Source: Desertivirga arenae (GTDB taxonomy: Bacteria > Bacteroidota > Bacteroidia > Sphingobacteriales > Sphingobacteriaceae). Taken from it: a DNA stretch of 64,000 bases. Under the pieces are notes generated by a model, which worked only from the letters and a program-made list of their open reading frames with translations, ran no database searches and was not told the origin of the DNA. The stretch spans positions 310,001-374,000 of the forward strand of contig NZ_JAFEWE010000004.1 of the NCBI RefSeq assembly GCF_017355785.1, written 5' to 3'. Both the position numbers and the translations under genes were made by a program. Shown here piece after piece: positions 8,404-17,442 of this stretch; positions within the stretch are counted from its first letter, which is position 1, and each line of letters begins with the position of its first letter.

Positions 8404-9576
8404 ATGAGGACTTACTATTCAGCAGATTATATTCTACCAGTCGGAAGTCTGCCATTGAAAGATGGAGTTGTAGTCGTGGATGAGGGTGGGGAAATACTCG
8501 ATCTCTTCAATGGGAAAGCCGCACTGCCTTCTGATGCTAATATTCAGCGATACGAAGGAGTTATTGTTCCTGGTTTTGTTAATACTCACTGTCACCTCGA
8601 ACTTTCTTATCTTAAAAATCGTATTCCAACAGGACTTAGCCTTATTCCCTTCATAAAGGAAGTGATCAAAGCCCGAAGAAGTACAGAGGATGTATTTCAG
8701 CCAATGTTTGATGCTGATGCTTTAATGTATAAAAACGGTATTGTTGCCGTTGCTGATATATCAAACACGGCTCAAACAAAGGACGCCAAGCTAAATAGCA
8801 AACTCTATTACCATACTTTCATTGAATTAATTTGTTTTCAACCCGATGGAGCCAAGGAAGCCTTCAGAGCTGGGAATAATCTGCTTGAAGAGTTTAAGCC
8901 ACTCCGTGCCTCTATATCTCCACATGCACCCTATTCTGTATGTAAAGAGCTTTTTAAATTCATTAGTAGGTTTTGCGGTGAGGCGGGAGAGTTATTAAGT
9001 ATTCACAATCAGGAAACCGAGGAAGAAAATAAGTTTTACCGGTATAAAACTGGGGAGTTTCTGGATTTTTATAAAGACTTGGGTATTGACATCGAATTCT
9101 TTAAACCTCAGGCGCGCAATTCTATTCAAAGTTTTGTGCCTTTGCTTGCTGCCCAACAGAAAGTTTTGCTGGTTCATAATACCTTTACCAGCATGAAAGA
9201 TATTTATTTTACAAGAAGGTCTGGAAGGGATATTACCTGGTGTTTCTGTCCTAATGCTAATTTATATATTGAAGGCCGTTTGCCCAAGGCTGACATGTTC
9301 TTTTTTGAAAATGTTACTATCACTCTTGGGACAGATAGTTTAGCTTCTAATAAGAACTTATGTATTCTTTCAGAGTTAAAAACTATCCATGAACATTTTC
9401 CAAATTTGAGTTTCACTGACACTATTAAATGGGCAACGCTGAATGGTGCGAAGTTCCTTGGAATAGATGACAAGTTTGGAAGCATTGAAAAAGGTAAAAA
9501 ACCAGGTCTTAATCTAATTAAGAATGTTGATGATCTTCGTTTAACCCCTGATTCAGAAGTTCAAAAACTTATTTAG
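8404..9576 (+). CDS. Amidohydrolase family protein (deaminase-like)
   Basis: A 390-residue metal-dependent hydrolase of the cytosine-deaminase/TRZ-ATZ branch of the amidohydrolase superfamily. The metal ligands of strand 1 are H62 and H64 in NTHCHLELSYL. Later conserved sites are SIHNQETEEE, LLVHNTFT and the strand-8 aspartate in LGTDSLASN, followed by the C-terminal FGSIEKGKKPGLNLI typical of this branch. The substrate is not identifiable; guanine-, aminofutalosine- or chloro-s-triazine-type deamination are all seen in relatives. It stands alone, divergent from rlmN and 39 bases before the nitronate monooxygenase gene. Confidence 0.85.
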   Translation: MRTYYSADYILPVGSLPLKDGVVVVDEGGEILDLFNGKAALPSDANIQRYEGVIVPGFVNTHCHLELSYLKNRIPTGLSLIPFIKEVIKARRSTEDVFQPMFDADALMYKNGIVAVADISNTAQTKDAKLNSKLYYHTFIELICFQPDGAKEAFRAGNNLLEEFKPLRASISPHAPYSVCKELFKFISRFCGEAGELLSIHNQETEEENKFYRYKTGEFLDFYKDLGIDIEFFKPQARNSIQSFVPLLAAQQKVLLVHNTFTSMKDIYFTRRSGRDITWCFCPNANLYIEGRLPKADMFFFENVTITLGTDSLASNKNLCILSELKTIHEHFPNLSFTDTIKWATLNGAKFLGIDDKFGSIEKGKKPGLNLIKNVDDLRLTPDSEVQKLI

Positions 9577-9615
9577 TACTTTTAGTATTATCGCTTAATC
9601 TTCACCTTTGCAGCG

Positions 9616-10560
9616 ATGAATACAATAAGCTCCCTTCTAAAAATTCAATACCCAATCATTCAAGCGGGCATGGTTTGGTGCAGCGGCTGGCGTTTGGCCT
9701 CAGCGGTAAGTAATGCTGGGGGACTTGGGTTAATAGGTGCTGGGTCGATGAGCCCTGAAATTTTGAGGGAGCACATAATAAAATGTAAAGCAGCTACCCC
9801 TCATTCATTTGGGGTAAACATTCCCCTAATTTATTCACATGCATTAGAGCAGATTCACGTCGCTATAGAGCAAAATGTAAAGGTGGTTTTTACTTCAGCA
9901 GGAAATCCAGCAATTTTTACATCCCGACTTAAAGACGCTGGTATAACCGTTGTGCATGTGGTAGCTAATAGTAAATTTGCAAAGAAAGCGGAAGCAAGCG
10001 GGGTTGATGCTGTTGTGGCCGAAGGTTTCGAGGCTGGTGGACACAACGGACGTGAAGAGACTACTACAATGTGTCTTATTCCTCTGATAAAAGAACAGAT
10101 ATCAGTACCAGTTATTGCAGCAGGCGGAATTAGCACTGGGAGAACAATGCTTGCAGCTATGGCTTTGGGAGCTGAAGGTGTCCAGATAGGTTCTGCATTT
10201 GCTGTGGCAAAGGAATCCTCAGCCCATGCGAACTTTAAGCAGAAAGTAATCGAAGCAGGGGAGGGAGATACACGCCTATGCCTTAAATCTCTTACACCTG
10301 TACCCTTACTTAAAAACAGTTTTTCAAGTGAGATCGAGCAGGCCGAACTCCGTGGGGCAGACAAAGAAATACTCCGGGGAATCCTAGGTAAAGGTCGTGC
10401 CAAGCTCGGAATTTTTGAGGGGGATTTGGCAGCAGGAGAGCTTGAGATTGGTCAAGTGTCAGGTATCCTTAAGGAAGTTCGGCCAGCTGCTGAAATTTTA
10501 AAAGGTATTGTACTTGAGTTTGAAAGAGCAAAAAGCAGGATTTGCGAATTTGACTGGTGA
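9616..10560 (+). CDS. Nitronate monooxygenase / FMN-dependent FabK-like oxidoreductase
   Basis: This 314-residue TIM-barrel flavoprotein resembles 2-nitropropane dioxygenases and enoyl-ACP reductase II (FabK). The FMN-binding parts are visible: QAGMVWCSGWRLASAVSNAGGLGLIG at the N-terminus, EGFEAGGHNGREE near residue 135, PVIAAGGISTG near 170 and GAEGVQIGSAF near 190. The histidine of GGHNG is the catalytic base of nitronate monooxygenases. Without reference comparison I cannot exclude a FabK role. Its TGA overlaps a possible GTG of the next gene. Upstream, CACCTTTG, one mismatch from the -7 consensus, lies 5 bases from the ATG. Confidence 0.85.
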   Translation: MNTISSLLKIQYPIIQAGMVWCSGWRLASAVSNAGGLGLIGAGSMSPEILREHIIKCKAATPHSFGVNIPLIYSHALEQIHVAIEQNVKVVFTSAGNPAIFTSRLKDAGITVVHVVANSKFAKKAEASGVDAVVAEGFEAGGHNGREETTTMCLIPLIKEQISVPVIAAGGISTGRTMLAAMALGAEGVQIGSAFAVAKESSAHANFKQKVIEAGEGDTRLCLKSLTPVPLLKNSFSSEIEQAELRGADKEILRGILGKGRAKLGIFEGDLAAGELEIGQVSGILKEVRPAAEILKGIVLEFERAKSRICEFDW

Positions 10561-10589
10561 AAGTTTTTAAGATAATAGATTTTAATTTG

Positions 10590-10874
10590 ATGAAACACTA
10601 TTCTATAAAAGTTAAAGGTAAAGTGCAGGGAGTTTTGTACCGGGCTGCAACAAAAGCAGTTGCTGATCAACTTGGGGTAAGAGGGTACGTTAAGAATCTT
10701 GAAGACGGATCTGTTCAGATCGAAGCAGAGGGGGATGACTTCTCTCTGGAAAATTTCCTTGAATGGTGCAATGAAGGACCGGAAAAAGCTGTGGTTGAAA
10801 GTGTAGATGTTGTTGAAGCTGAACTGAAAAACTATAGTAACTTTGAAGTAGTTAAGAAAAACTTCTTGTGGTAA
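10590..10874 (+). CDS. acyP: Acylphosphatase
   Basis: Small cytosolic enzyme that hydrolyses acyl phosphates. From the ATG at 10590 the protein is 94 residues, the usual family size. The catalytic arginine lies in KVQGVLYRAATK, and the catalytic asparagine in GYVKNLEDGSVQIEAEG; both family signatures are intact. An upstream GTG at 10557 would add eleven residues (MKVFKIIDFNL) that do not belong to the fold, so I prefer the ATG. It follows the nitronate monooxygenase gene with a 29-base gap. Confidence 0.93.
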   Translation: MKHYSIKVKGKVQGVLYRAATKAVADQLGVRGYVKNLEDGSVQIEAEGDDFSLENFLEWCNEGPEKAVVESVDVVEAELKNYSNFEVVKKNFLW

Positions 10875-10904
10875 TTCAAATTTGTAACATATACCTTCCG
10901 GAAA

Positions 10905-12401
10905 TTGTCAACTCTTAAGAAATTTGCAGGACAAACTGCTGTTTATGGCTTAACAACAGTAGTGTCAAGATTACTAAATTCAATCTTGACCCCAATTTAT
11001 GTAAATTTATATCCCGCAAAAACATACGGAATATTCACTACAATGTATGCTTGGGCATCAGTGCTTAATGCATTGCTGGCGTTTGGAATGGAAACCACCT
11101 TCTTCAGGTATTTAAACAAAGTTGAAGACAAGAAGAAAGTGTATTCTACAACGTTTTTTAGCGTAGCTATCATTTCAATTGCGTTTCTTGGTTTAACCTT
11201 CGCTTTCACTGCAGATATTGCTGCATGGATGCATGCTGACGGAGCTGCGAGCATTAGTGATTATAAAATTTTTATCCGGCTTTTTATTTGGATTTTGGTA
11301 CTTGATGCTCTTGCTGTTATCCCAGCGGCTAAATTAAGGGCGGAAGGACGTCCAGGACGATATTCATTAATTAAAATTGTAAACATTCTATTTACCGTTG
11401 GTTTAAATCTCTTTTTTTTGTATGTCATACCCTGGGGATTAAAAAGCGGATATTGGGAATTCGCATGGTTCCGGCCACATTGGGTTGGTTACGTATTCAT
11501 TTCGAACCTTCTTGCAAGTTTAATAACCTTTTTATTGCTAATTCCTGAGTTGCTCGAATTAGTCTGGAGATATGACAGAAACCTTGTTATGCAAATGCTA
11601 GGTTATAGTTTTCCTGTTCTTATTGCTAATCTTTCTTTCATTGTTAATGAAAATCTGGATAAAATTGCCATTAAACAAATCCTTGGAGGAGATTATGGAG
11701 ATCAGGAAGTTGGAATATATGGAGCAGTTTGTAAACTTGCTATCTTCCTAAGCATTTTTATTCAGGGATTCCGGCTTGGGGCTGAACCATTTTTCTTCAG
11801 TCATGCTAAAAATAAGGACGCTGGCGAAACTTATGCTACTATAATGAACTATTTCGTGATAGTAGTTTGTTTTATCTTTGCTGGCATTGTAGCAAATATT
11901 GAAATTCTTAAATATTTCATTCCCGGTGGCTCAGCTTCTCAGAGGGAACTATACTGGTCTGGACTCCATATTGTGCCAGTTTTAATTTTAGGCTACGTGT
12001 GCCTTGGAATTTATATGAACCTTTCCATATGGTATAAATTATCAGATCAAACACGTTTTGGTCTTTATATCTCAAGTTTAGGGGCTGCACTTACTATCGT
12101 TCTTAATTTTATTCTTATCCCAAAATACAGTTATGTGGCCTCTGCATGGATTTCCTTAGCAGCTTATGCATCTATGATGATCCTTTCTTATATCTTAGGC
12201 CAAAAAAACTATCCGATTCCATACAATCTTAAAAAGAACCTGGCTTATCTTCTCACATCTATTGTCATTGTAATTTTATCTTTTAATGTTTTTCATAGAA
12301 GCTTAATTATCGGTAATTTGTTGCTGCTGATATTTGCAATTGGAACAATTTACTTTGAAAAGAATAACCTAAAAGGAATACTTCAAAGAAAAACTTCATG
12401 A
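10905..12401 (+). CDS. Oligosaccharide flippase family protein (Wzx-like)
   Basis: A 498-residue polytopic membrane protein with about 12-14 hydrophobic helices and the N-terminal pattern LKKFAGQTAVYGLTTVVSRLLNSILTPIY of MATE/Wzx lipid-linked oligosaccharide flippases. The start must be TTG at 10905: the frame is closed by a stop at 10872, no ATG lies between, and the family N-terminus begins at that point. It is located 30 bases after acyP and not within a glycosyltransferase cluster, so its substrate is unclear. A second flippase of the same family is at 32970. Confidence 0.85.
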   Translation: MSTLKKFAGQTAVYGLTTVVSRLLNSILTPIYVNLYPAKTYGIFTTMYAWASVLNALLAFGMETTFFRYLNKVEDKKKVYSTTFFSVAIISIAFLGLTFAFTADIAAWMHADGAASISDYKIFIRLFIWILVLDALAVIPAAKLRAEGRPGRYSLIKIVNILFTVGLNLFFLYVIPWGLKSGYWEFAWFRPHWVGYVFISNLLASLITFLLLIPELLELVWRYDRNLVMQMLGYSFPVLIANLSFIVNENLDKIAIKQILGGDYGDQEVGIYGAVCKLAIFLSIFIQGFRLGAEPFFFSHAKNKDAGETYATIMNYFVIVVCFIFAGIVANIEILKYFIPGGSASQRELYWSGLHIVPVLILGYVCLGIYMNLSIWYKLSDQTRFGLYISSLGAALTIVLNFILIPKYSYVASAWISLAAYASMMILSYILGQKNYPIPYNLKKNLAYLLTSIVIVILSFNVFHRSLIIGNLLLLIFAIGTIYFEKNNLKGILQRKTS

Positions 12402-12563
12402 GCAAAATTCAGAGACCGGGGACGAAGGCGACTTTAAGATCCTTTCCTGGGATATAGGAAGAAACAAGACTTTCAGAATGAGGCCTCCAGCATAATGTTC
12501 GCAAGTGGAAAGGAATTGCGAAGAATTTTTCATAATAAAGAGTGATTAGAACTTTCATAAATA

Positions 12564-12998
12564 ATGACGATTTCAATAATCAACAGGTCAACTCATCTAC
12601 TACCAGAATATCAAACAGAACTTTCTGCTGGAATGGATTTAAGGGCTTTTCTGCCCGAAGGTGCAGTTGTAATTAAACCATTGCAAAGAGTGCTTATTCC
12701 AACTGGTCTGTTTATAGAACTTCCAAAAGGGTTTGAGGCACAGATCAGGCCAAGAAGCGGTTTAGCATTAAAGCATGGTATCACTGTTTTAAATTCACCC
12801 GGGACTATAGATGCTGATTATCGTGGAGAAATAAAAATCCTTTTAGTTAATCTTTCTGATGTTGAATTTGTTGTTAATGATGGAGAACGGGTAGCGCAAA
12901 TGGTTGTGGCTCAGCATGAGCAGGTTATCTGGGGTGAAGTTGAGATATTAAACGAAACATCGAGAGGAGCTGGAGGGTACGGACATACCGGTAAATAG
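12564..12998 (+). CDS. dut: dUTP diphosphatase
   Basis: Hydrolyses dUTP to dUMP and pyrophosphate, keeping uracil out of DNA and supplying thymidylate synthesis. The 144-residue trimeric-type protein shows all five family motifs: [10 protein letters not shown] (1), [11 protein letters not shown] (2), [11 protein letters not shown] with the catalytic aspartate (3), GERVAQMVV (4) and [10 protein letters not shown] (5, with Y and H where F and S are common). The dCTP deaminase gene at 61061 supplies the other step towards dUMP. The TPR gene starts one base after this stop, so the two are probably cotranscribed. Confidence 0.96.
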   Translation: MTISIINRSTHLLPEYQTELSAGMDLRAFLPEGAVVIKPLQRVLIPTGLFIELPKGFEAQIRPRSGLALKHGITVLNSPGTIDADYRGEIKILLVNLSDVEFVVNDGERVAQMVVAQHEQVIWGEVEILNETSRGAGGYGHTGK

Positions 12999-12999
12999 T

Positions 13000-14718
13000 A
13001 TGGTGAAAAGACTGACTTTTTTGTTAAGTATTATAGGTGGATTAAGCTTTGCACAGCAAAATAAATCTGCTGTGTTCGTAGTGGGACGGGTGCTTACTGG
13101 AGAAGACAGTGCATTAGTGCGCGAAAAGTTTTTTAATGGATTGCGGGCTAAGACCATAGACAGAGTGGGCGAGTCTGAATTGTATTTTAAAGAGATTGTA
13201 CAAATTGATCCTCAGAATGATGCTGCTTTATACGAGCTAGCAAGCATTTACCATGAGCAGGAGGATGAAGGCAGTGCTGAAAAGTATGCAAGGGATGCTG
13301 TAACAGTTAAATCCACTAACAAGTGGTATTGGCTACTTCTTGCAGATATTTATAAAAAGAACCGAAATTTTGAGCAGTTATCTTTGGTATTCACTGATCT
13401 GATTCATCTTGATCCCAATAATCCTGATTATTATTTTGATAAGGCAAACACTTTAGTTTTATTGAATAAAAATAAGGAAGCGGAAGGGGTCTATAATGAG
13501 GTAGAGAAGCGTTTTGGAGTGTCAAATGAATTAATCAATGGCCGGCAGAGAATTTATCAACAAACCGGTCATTCAGACAAAGCTGCAGTTGAAATAGAGA
13601 AGTTAATCAAAGCAAATCCCGCCGACATTCGAAACTACCTTACTTTAAGTGAAGTTTATGAGAAAAACGGAAATATTGGAAAAGCGGTAGATCTACTTGA
13701 AAAAGCAAAGCAGGTAAGCAATGCTAATGCTTTTCTGAATTTGAGTTTGGCTGATCTGTATAATAAGCAGGGAAAAACAGAAGCAGCGTTTACTGAATTG
13801 AAAGCAGCTTTTAGAAATCCTTCATTACAGGCTGAACCCAAAATCGGAATTGTATTGTCACTTTTTCCAAAGCTTGAACAACCGGAGATCCAGAGGCAGT
13901 CCTTAGAACTAGGTAAGGTTTTAACAGAAGCTCATCCTGGTGAGGCTAGAAGTTTTGCGGTCTATGCAGATTTATTATTTAGGTCTAACAAGTTAGAAGA
14001 AGCAGAGTTAAACCTTAAGAAGTCACTTGAGATAAACAATCAGGTTTACTCAGTATGGGAGGAATTATTAAGGATTGAATTGAGTCGATCAGATTATGTT
14101 ACGGCTATTAAAGACGGAGAAGAAGCCTTAACATTGTTCCCCAATCAGGCAGCCTTATACTATCTTACAGCTTTAGCCTATCAGCAGGGCGGCAAGCCAG
14201 ATAAAGCTATTTCCTATTTGAAAAATGCTACGCAATTGCAGATTGATGATAAAGAATTTTTATCCCAGGTTTATGCTTCTCTTGGTGATTCATATAATGG
14301 AATTAGGCAATATAGGGAGTCTGACGAAGCTTATAACATGGCATTATCTGCTAATCCTATTAACATTTATGTATTGAATAATTATGCCTATTATTTATCG
14401 TTAAGAGGTGAAAAGTTGGAAACGGCAGCAGAAATGGCCCTAAAAGCAAACGAGTTGAAGCCAAATAACTCTTCCTTCGAGGATACGTATGCCTGGGTGC
14501 TATTCAAACAAAAAAAATATATACAAGCATTGGTTTGGCAGGAGAAAGCAGTAGGGAATAATCCCCGAAGTGGTGTCCTATATGAACATTGGGGAGATAT
14601 ATTATATCATTTAGGTCAAAAGGATAAAGCTTTTGAGAAGTGGCAGAAGGCAAAAGAGTTGGGGGTTAAAACAGAAATTCTTGAAAAGAAAGTTAATGAA
14701 AAAAAATATCTTGAATAA
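13000..14718 (+). CDS. Exported tetratricopeptide repeat protein
   Basis: A 572-residue protein with a signal peptide (FLLSIIGGLSFAQ, cleavage near residue 18), then TPR-type helix pairs from about residue 40 to the end. Repeats are recognisable by patterns such as DAALYELASIYHEQ, PADIRNYLTLSEVYEKNGN, AALYYLTALAYQQGG and GVLYEHWGDILYHLG. It should be a periplasmic scaffold for protein-protein contacts. The gene is 1 base after dut and overlaps the next lipoprotein gene by 23 bases. This order (dut, TPR, DUF4292, M23/EnvC-like) suggests a cell-envelope role, but the partner is unknown. Confidence 0.88.
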   Translation: MVKRLTFLLSIIGGLSFAQQNKSAVFVVGRVLTGEDSALVREKFFNGLRAKTIDRVGESELYFKEIVQIDPQNDAALYELASIYHEQEDEGSAEKYARDAVTVKSTNKWYWLLLADIYKKNRNFEQLSLVFTDLIHLDPNNPDYYFDKANTLVLLNKNKEAEGVYNEVEKRFGVSNELINGRQRIYQQTGHSDKAAVEIEKLIKANPADIRNYLTLSEVYEKNGNIGKAVDLLEKAKQVSNANAFLNLSLADLYNKQGKTEAAFTELKAAFRNPSLQAEPKIGIVLSLFPKLEQPEIQRQSLELGKVLTEAHPGEARSFAVYADLLFRSNKLEEAELNLKKSLEINNQVYSVWEELLRIELSRSDYVTAIKDGEEALTLFPNQAALYYLTALAYQQGGKPDKAISYLKNATQLQIDDKEFLSQVYASLGDSYNGIRQYRESDEAYNMALSANPINIYVLNNYAYYLSLRGEKLETAAEMALKANELKPNNSSFEDTYAWVLFKQKKYIQALVWQEKAVGNNPRSGVLYEHWGDILYHLGQKDKAFEKWQKAKELGVKTEILEKKVNEKKYLE

Positions 14719-15490
14719 GCTGGCAATTGGACTGGCATTAGTTGTATTTACATCCTGTAAGGCAAAAAAAACATTAGTACCTCCAACTACTTCAGTTCCT
14801 GCGGTCATAACGAAGCCTGCGGCTAACAATTCTGATCTGATAGATAGCTTAAAGGCGAAACAACCCTCATTTAACACTTTAGCTATAAAAGCAAAGGCTG
14901 ACTTAAAGATTAATAACAACAGCAATGATGTGAGTATGTCGATCCGGATAAAAAATAGTGAAACTATATGGGTTTCAGTAACGGCTATTGCTGGCTTGGA
15001 GGTTGCAAGAGCTTTAATTACTCCTGATAGTATTAAAATCATGAACAGGCTGCAAAATGAATATATGAGAAAGCCGTTTAGTTACATTTACCAGTTTACA
15101 TCAAGGCAAATTGATTTTAAGGCAATACAAGGACTTTTTACCGCAAACGCTTTTCCTAATACTTTAACCGAATCAGCTAGCTTTACTGCAACAGCTAGCC
15201 AGGTAGAGGTTAAGGGTCAACTATCGGAGCTCATGTATAATATGATTTTCAACAATAGAAGGAACATGCTGCAAAATCAGGTCACAGACAATGCAAATGG
15301 TCAGAAGCTAAGTGTTACTTACGATAGTTTTGGTGTAATTAATAATCAAGAGCTGCCTCAAATTGTAAATATTAATTCAGTAGCTAATAATAAAACTATC
15401 GCTATAGCATTAAGGTATAATAGTGTTTCAATTGATGAACCTGTAGATTTTCCCTTCAATGTCCCTAAAAGGTTTACTGTAAAAGATTAA
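14696..15490 (+). CDS. DUF4292 family lipoprotein
   Basis: A 264-residue predicted lipoprotein, MKKNILNKLAIGLALVVFTSC, with lipobox cysteine 21. The rest matches the DUF4292 type: a beta-rich domain resembling LolA/LolB-like lipid-binding proteins (LAIKAKADLKINNNSNDVSMSIRIK, ITPDSIKIMNRLQNEYMRKPFSY). I chose the ATG at 14696 because it starts the signal peptide; longer frames add charged sequence that overlaps the TPR gene. Overlap with the TPR gene (23 bases) suggests translational coupling. Role in outer-membrane lipoprotein or lipid handling is inferred only. Confidence 0.85.
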   Translation: MKKNILNKLAIGLALVVFTSCKAKKTLVPPTTSVPAVITKPAANNSDLIDSLKAKQPSFNTLAIKAKADLKINNNSNDVSMSIRIKNSETIWVSVTAIAGLEVARALITPDSIKIMNRLQNEYMRKPFSYIYQFTSRQIDFKAIQGLFTANAFPNTLTESASFTATASQVEVKGQLSELMYNMIFNNRRNMLQNQVTDNANGQKLSVTYDSFGVINNQELPQIVNINSVANNKTIAIALRYNSVSIDEPVDFPFNVPKRFTVKD

Positions 15491-15507
15491 ATAGATAGAT
15501 TTGCCTC

Positions 15508-16779
15508 ATGAGTTTTAAAAGGCTGTTTCTTTTTTTTGGATTAATACTACTATCTGCTACAACTTTCGCTCAGAGCAGCGCAGAGTTAAAGCGTCGAAAG
15601 GAGGCATTGTCTCGGGAAATTGAAATGCTACGACGCTCTCAAAGTGAAGTTTCAAGTAATAAAAGATTGTCTCTAAAACAGATTAATGCCTTAAATGCTC
15701 AAATACGGCTTCGTGAAGAGAAGATAGGGACTATCAATTCGGAAATAAGACTTCTGGATAACGAGATTTCGGAGAATACGAGTACAGTGAGATCGTTACA
15801 GACTCAGCTTAATAAGCTTAAAAGAGAGTACGCAAGTATGGTGCTTTTCGCTTTTAGAAATCAAAGCGCTTATAGTAAGCTGATGTTCATTTTTGCATCC
15901 CGGGACTTTAATCAGGGATATAAGCGTCTTAAGTACTTACAACAATTTGGAGATTATCGTAAAAAGCAAGCAAAATACATTGAGCAAACTGCCCATGAGC
16001 TAGGCATTAAGATAGTTGAGCTTGATAGAAACAAGCGAAACAAAAATAGTTTACTTCATGATCAGGAAAGTGAAAAGGTAACGCTAGGTAAGGAAAAAAG
16101 TAATAAAGCGCAACAATTGAGTAAGCTCAGTAAGCAGGAAAGCCAGCTGAAACAGGAGCTTAGGAGGAAACAAAGGGAAGCGGCAAGTTTAACACGGGCT
16201 CTAAATGCTGCAATTGCGCGTGAAATTGCAGAAGCTCGCAGGAGGGAAGAGGAAGCTGCACGAGCTGCCGCAGCTAAAGCCAGGGCAGAAAATAGGGAGG
16301 TGCCTACTACCACTCGTTCCTCTTCAGGATCTAGTGTATTGGCCGCCACTCCTGAAGCAGCGAAGCTTTCTTCCGATTTTTTAAGTAATCGTGGACGCTT
16401 ACCTTGGCCTGTTGCTACCGGAACAACAACGGAACAATTTGGACGGCATACGGTTGGGGAAGGTGTTACTATTGACAATGATGGTATTACAATTCGGACA
16501 CCTCAAGGTGCAGCGGTAAGAGCTGTATTTGATGGAACGGTTGCTCAGGTTGGAACTATTCCTGCAACTAATGTACAATTTGTGTTGGTGAGACATGGAG
16601 AATACTTTTCAGTTTATTCAGGCTTGAGATCAGTAAGTGTTTCAAGGGGACAGAAAGTATCGCTAAAGCAGACCATAGGTGTCGTTGCTACAGACTCAGA
16701 GGACGGAACAACAGAAATGCAGTTTAAGGTCTGGAAAGGTTCAACTCCTTTAAATCCTGAAAGTTGGCTGGCAAATTAA
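15508..16779 (+). CDS. EnvC-like murein hydrolase activator with degenerate LytM domain
   Basis: A 423-residue exported protein with signal peptide (residues 1-21), a long charged coiled coil (about 22-250) and a C-terminal M23/LytM domain (about 295-423). The LytM zinc ligands are not visible. The HxxxD motif is replaced by TVGEGVTID, the usual YxHL by YSGLRS, and the final HxH by TTEMQFKVW. This matches EnvC, which does not cut peptidoglycan but activates amidases during daughter-cell separation. It follows DUF4292 by 17 bases and precedes the two tatA genes, which is apt since amidases are often Tat substrates. Confidence 0.88.
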   Translation: MSFKRLFLFFGLILLSATTFAQSSAELKRRKEALSREIEMLRRSQSEVSSNKRLSLKQINALNAQIRLREEKIGTINSEIRLLDNEISENTSTVRSLQTQLNKLKREYASMVLFAFRNQSAYSKLMFIFASRDFNQGYKRLKYLQQFGDYRKKQAKYIEQTAHELGIKIVELDRNKRNKNSLLHDQESEKVTLGKEKSNKAQQLSKLSKQESQLKQELRRKQREAASLTRALNAAIAREIAEARRREEEAARAAAAKARAENREVPTTTRSSSGSSVLAATPEAAKLSSDFLSNRGRLPWPVATGTTTEQFGRHTVGEGVTIDNDGITIRTPQGAAVRAVFDGTVAQVGTIPATNVQFVLVRHGEYFSVYSGLRSVSVSRGQKVSLKQTIGVVATDSEDGTTEMQFKVWKGSTPLNPESWLAN

Positions 16780-16804
16780 TGAATCCACTGGTTCATTTAT
16801 TACG

Positions 16805-16812
16805 TATATTTG
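16805..16812 (+). promoter_or_regulatory. -7 box TATATTTG before tatA
   Basis: Perfect TAnnTTTG match, 16 bases before the first tatA ATG. No clear -33 TTG, so an internal promoter is possible but not certain. Confidence 0.35.
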
Positions 16813-16828
16813 TAAAAACTAAGATAAG

Positions 16829-17098
16829 ATGTTGAATTCAGTTTTATTGTTTCTAAATATAGGAACGCCGGAATTGATCCTGATTTTAGGGGTTGTTCTG
16901 TTACTTTTCGGAGGTAAGAAGATGCCAGAGCTGGCCCGGGGATTAGGGAAAGGCATTCGGGAATTCAAGGACGCTTCAGAAGGTGTTAAGAGAGAAATTC
17001 ACAGGAATATAAATGCTGTGAATGACGATCTTAATGTTGACATGGATAATAACGTAAATAAAAGTAAACCTGCCGATGAGGCAAATACAAATTCATAA
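16829..17098 (+). CDS. tatA: Sec-independent protein translocase TatA/TatE, first copy
   Basis: Pore-forming subunit of the twin-arginine translocase. The 89-residue protein has one N-terminal transmembrane helix ([20 protein letters not shown]), the characteristic [23 protein letters not shown] hinge and amphipathic helix, and a charged tail rich in D, N and K. The tail is longer than that of the second copy. No tatC is in the window. It starts 49 bases after the EnvC-like gene. Confidence 0.93.
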   Translation: MLNSVLLFLNIGTPELILILGVVLLLFGGKKMPELARGLGKGIREFKDASEGVKREIHRNINAVNDDLNVDMDNNVNKSKPADEANTNS

Positions 17099-17100
17099 TT

Positions 17101-17283
17101 ATGGTAAACTCAATTTTATTGGCAGGATTAGGAGCTCCCGAGATTATCCTTATTATACTAGCCATTCTGCTACTATTTGGGGGTAAAAAGATTCCGGAAC
17201 TGATGAGAGGTTTGGGAAAAGGAGTTAAAGAATTTAAAGATGCTAAAGACGGCGACGCTAACGATAGCGGAAAGTCTTATTAA
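17101..17283 (+). CDS. tatA: Sec-independent protein translocase TatA/TatE, second copy
   Basis: A 60-residue TatA paralogue, 2 bases after the first. It has the same layout: transmembrane segment [18 protein letters not shown], hinge [20 protein letters not shown], then a very short acidic tail. The two core regions are clearly related, so this is a tandem duplication with tail divergence. One copy may act as TatE or take the place of TatB. An intrinsic terminator follows. Confidence 0.92.
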   Translation: MVNSILLAGLGAPEIILIILAILLLFGGKKIPELMRGLGKGVKEFKDAKDGDANDSGKSY

Positions 17284-17304
17284 TTCTTAACATTGAAGAT
17301 TCAA

Positions 17305-17337
17305 CCTCATTTGCAGACTGTAAATGAGGCTTTTTTA
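17305..17337 (+). terminator. Intrinsic terminator after the tatA pair
   Basis: Perfect 8-bp stem CCTCATTT/AAATGAGG with a 9-base loop, followed by C and a run of T (TTTTTTATTT). It closes the run that starts at dut or at the tatA promoter. Confidence 0.8.
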
Positions 17338-17442
17338 TTTTTACCTATTACCACGCTTCACAATTCTCTTATATTTCTGCCAATTTAAGCCCTAATCTAC
17401 GCGGCTTTAGCATCATTGACTAGAAATTCTTACCTTCACGGC

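Noticed and set aside
9855-10403. 182-codon reverse frame across the nitronate monooxygenase gene
   Set aside because: Composition is rich in S, P and A with no domain pattern, as expected for the antisense frame of a well supported gene.
10557-10589. Upstream GTG extension of acylphosphatase
   Set aside because: The extra eleven residues precede the conserved fold and overlap the previous stop; the ATG at 10590 gives the normal length.
12396-12495. Open frame of about 32 codons between the flippase and dut genes (DFKILSWDIGRNKTF)
   Set aside because: It looks slightly protein-like but has no suitable start, overlaps the end of the flippase gene and is too short to tie to any family.
16062-16478. 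138-codon reverse frame opposite the EnvC-like gene
   Set aside because: Alanine- and leucine-rich translation is the mirror of the coiled-coil codons; no start context.
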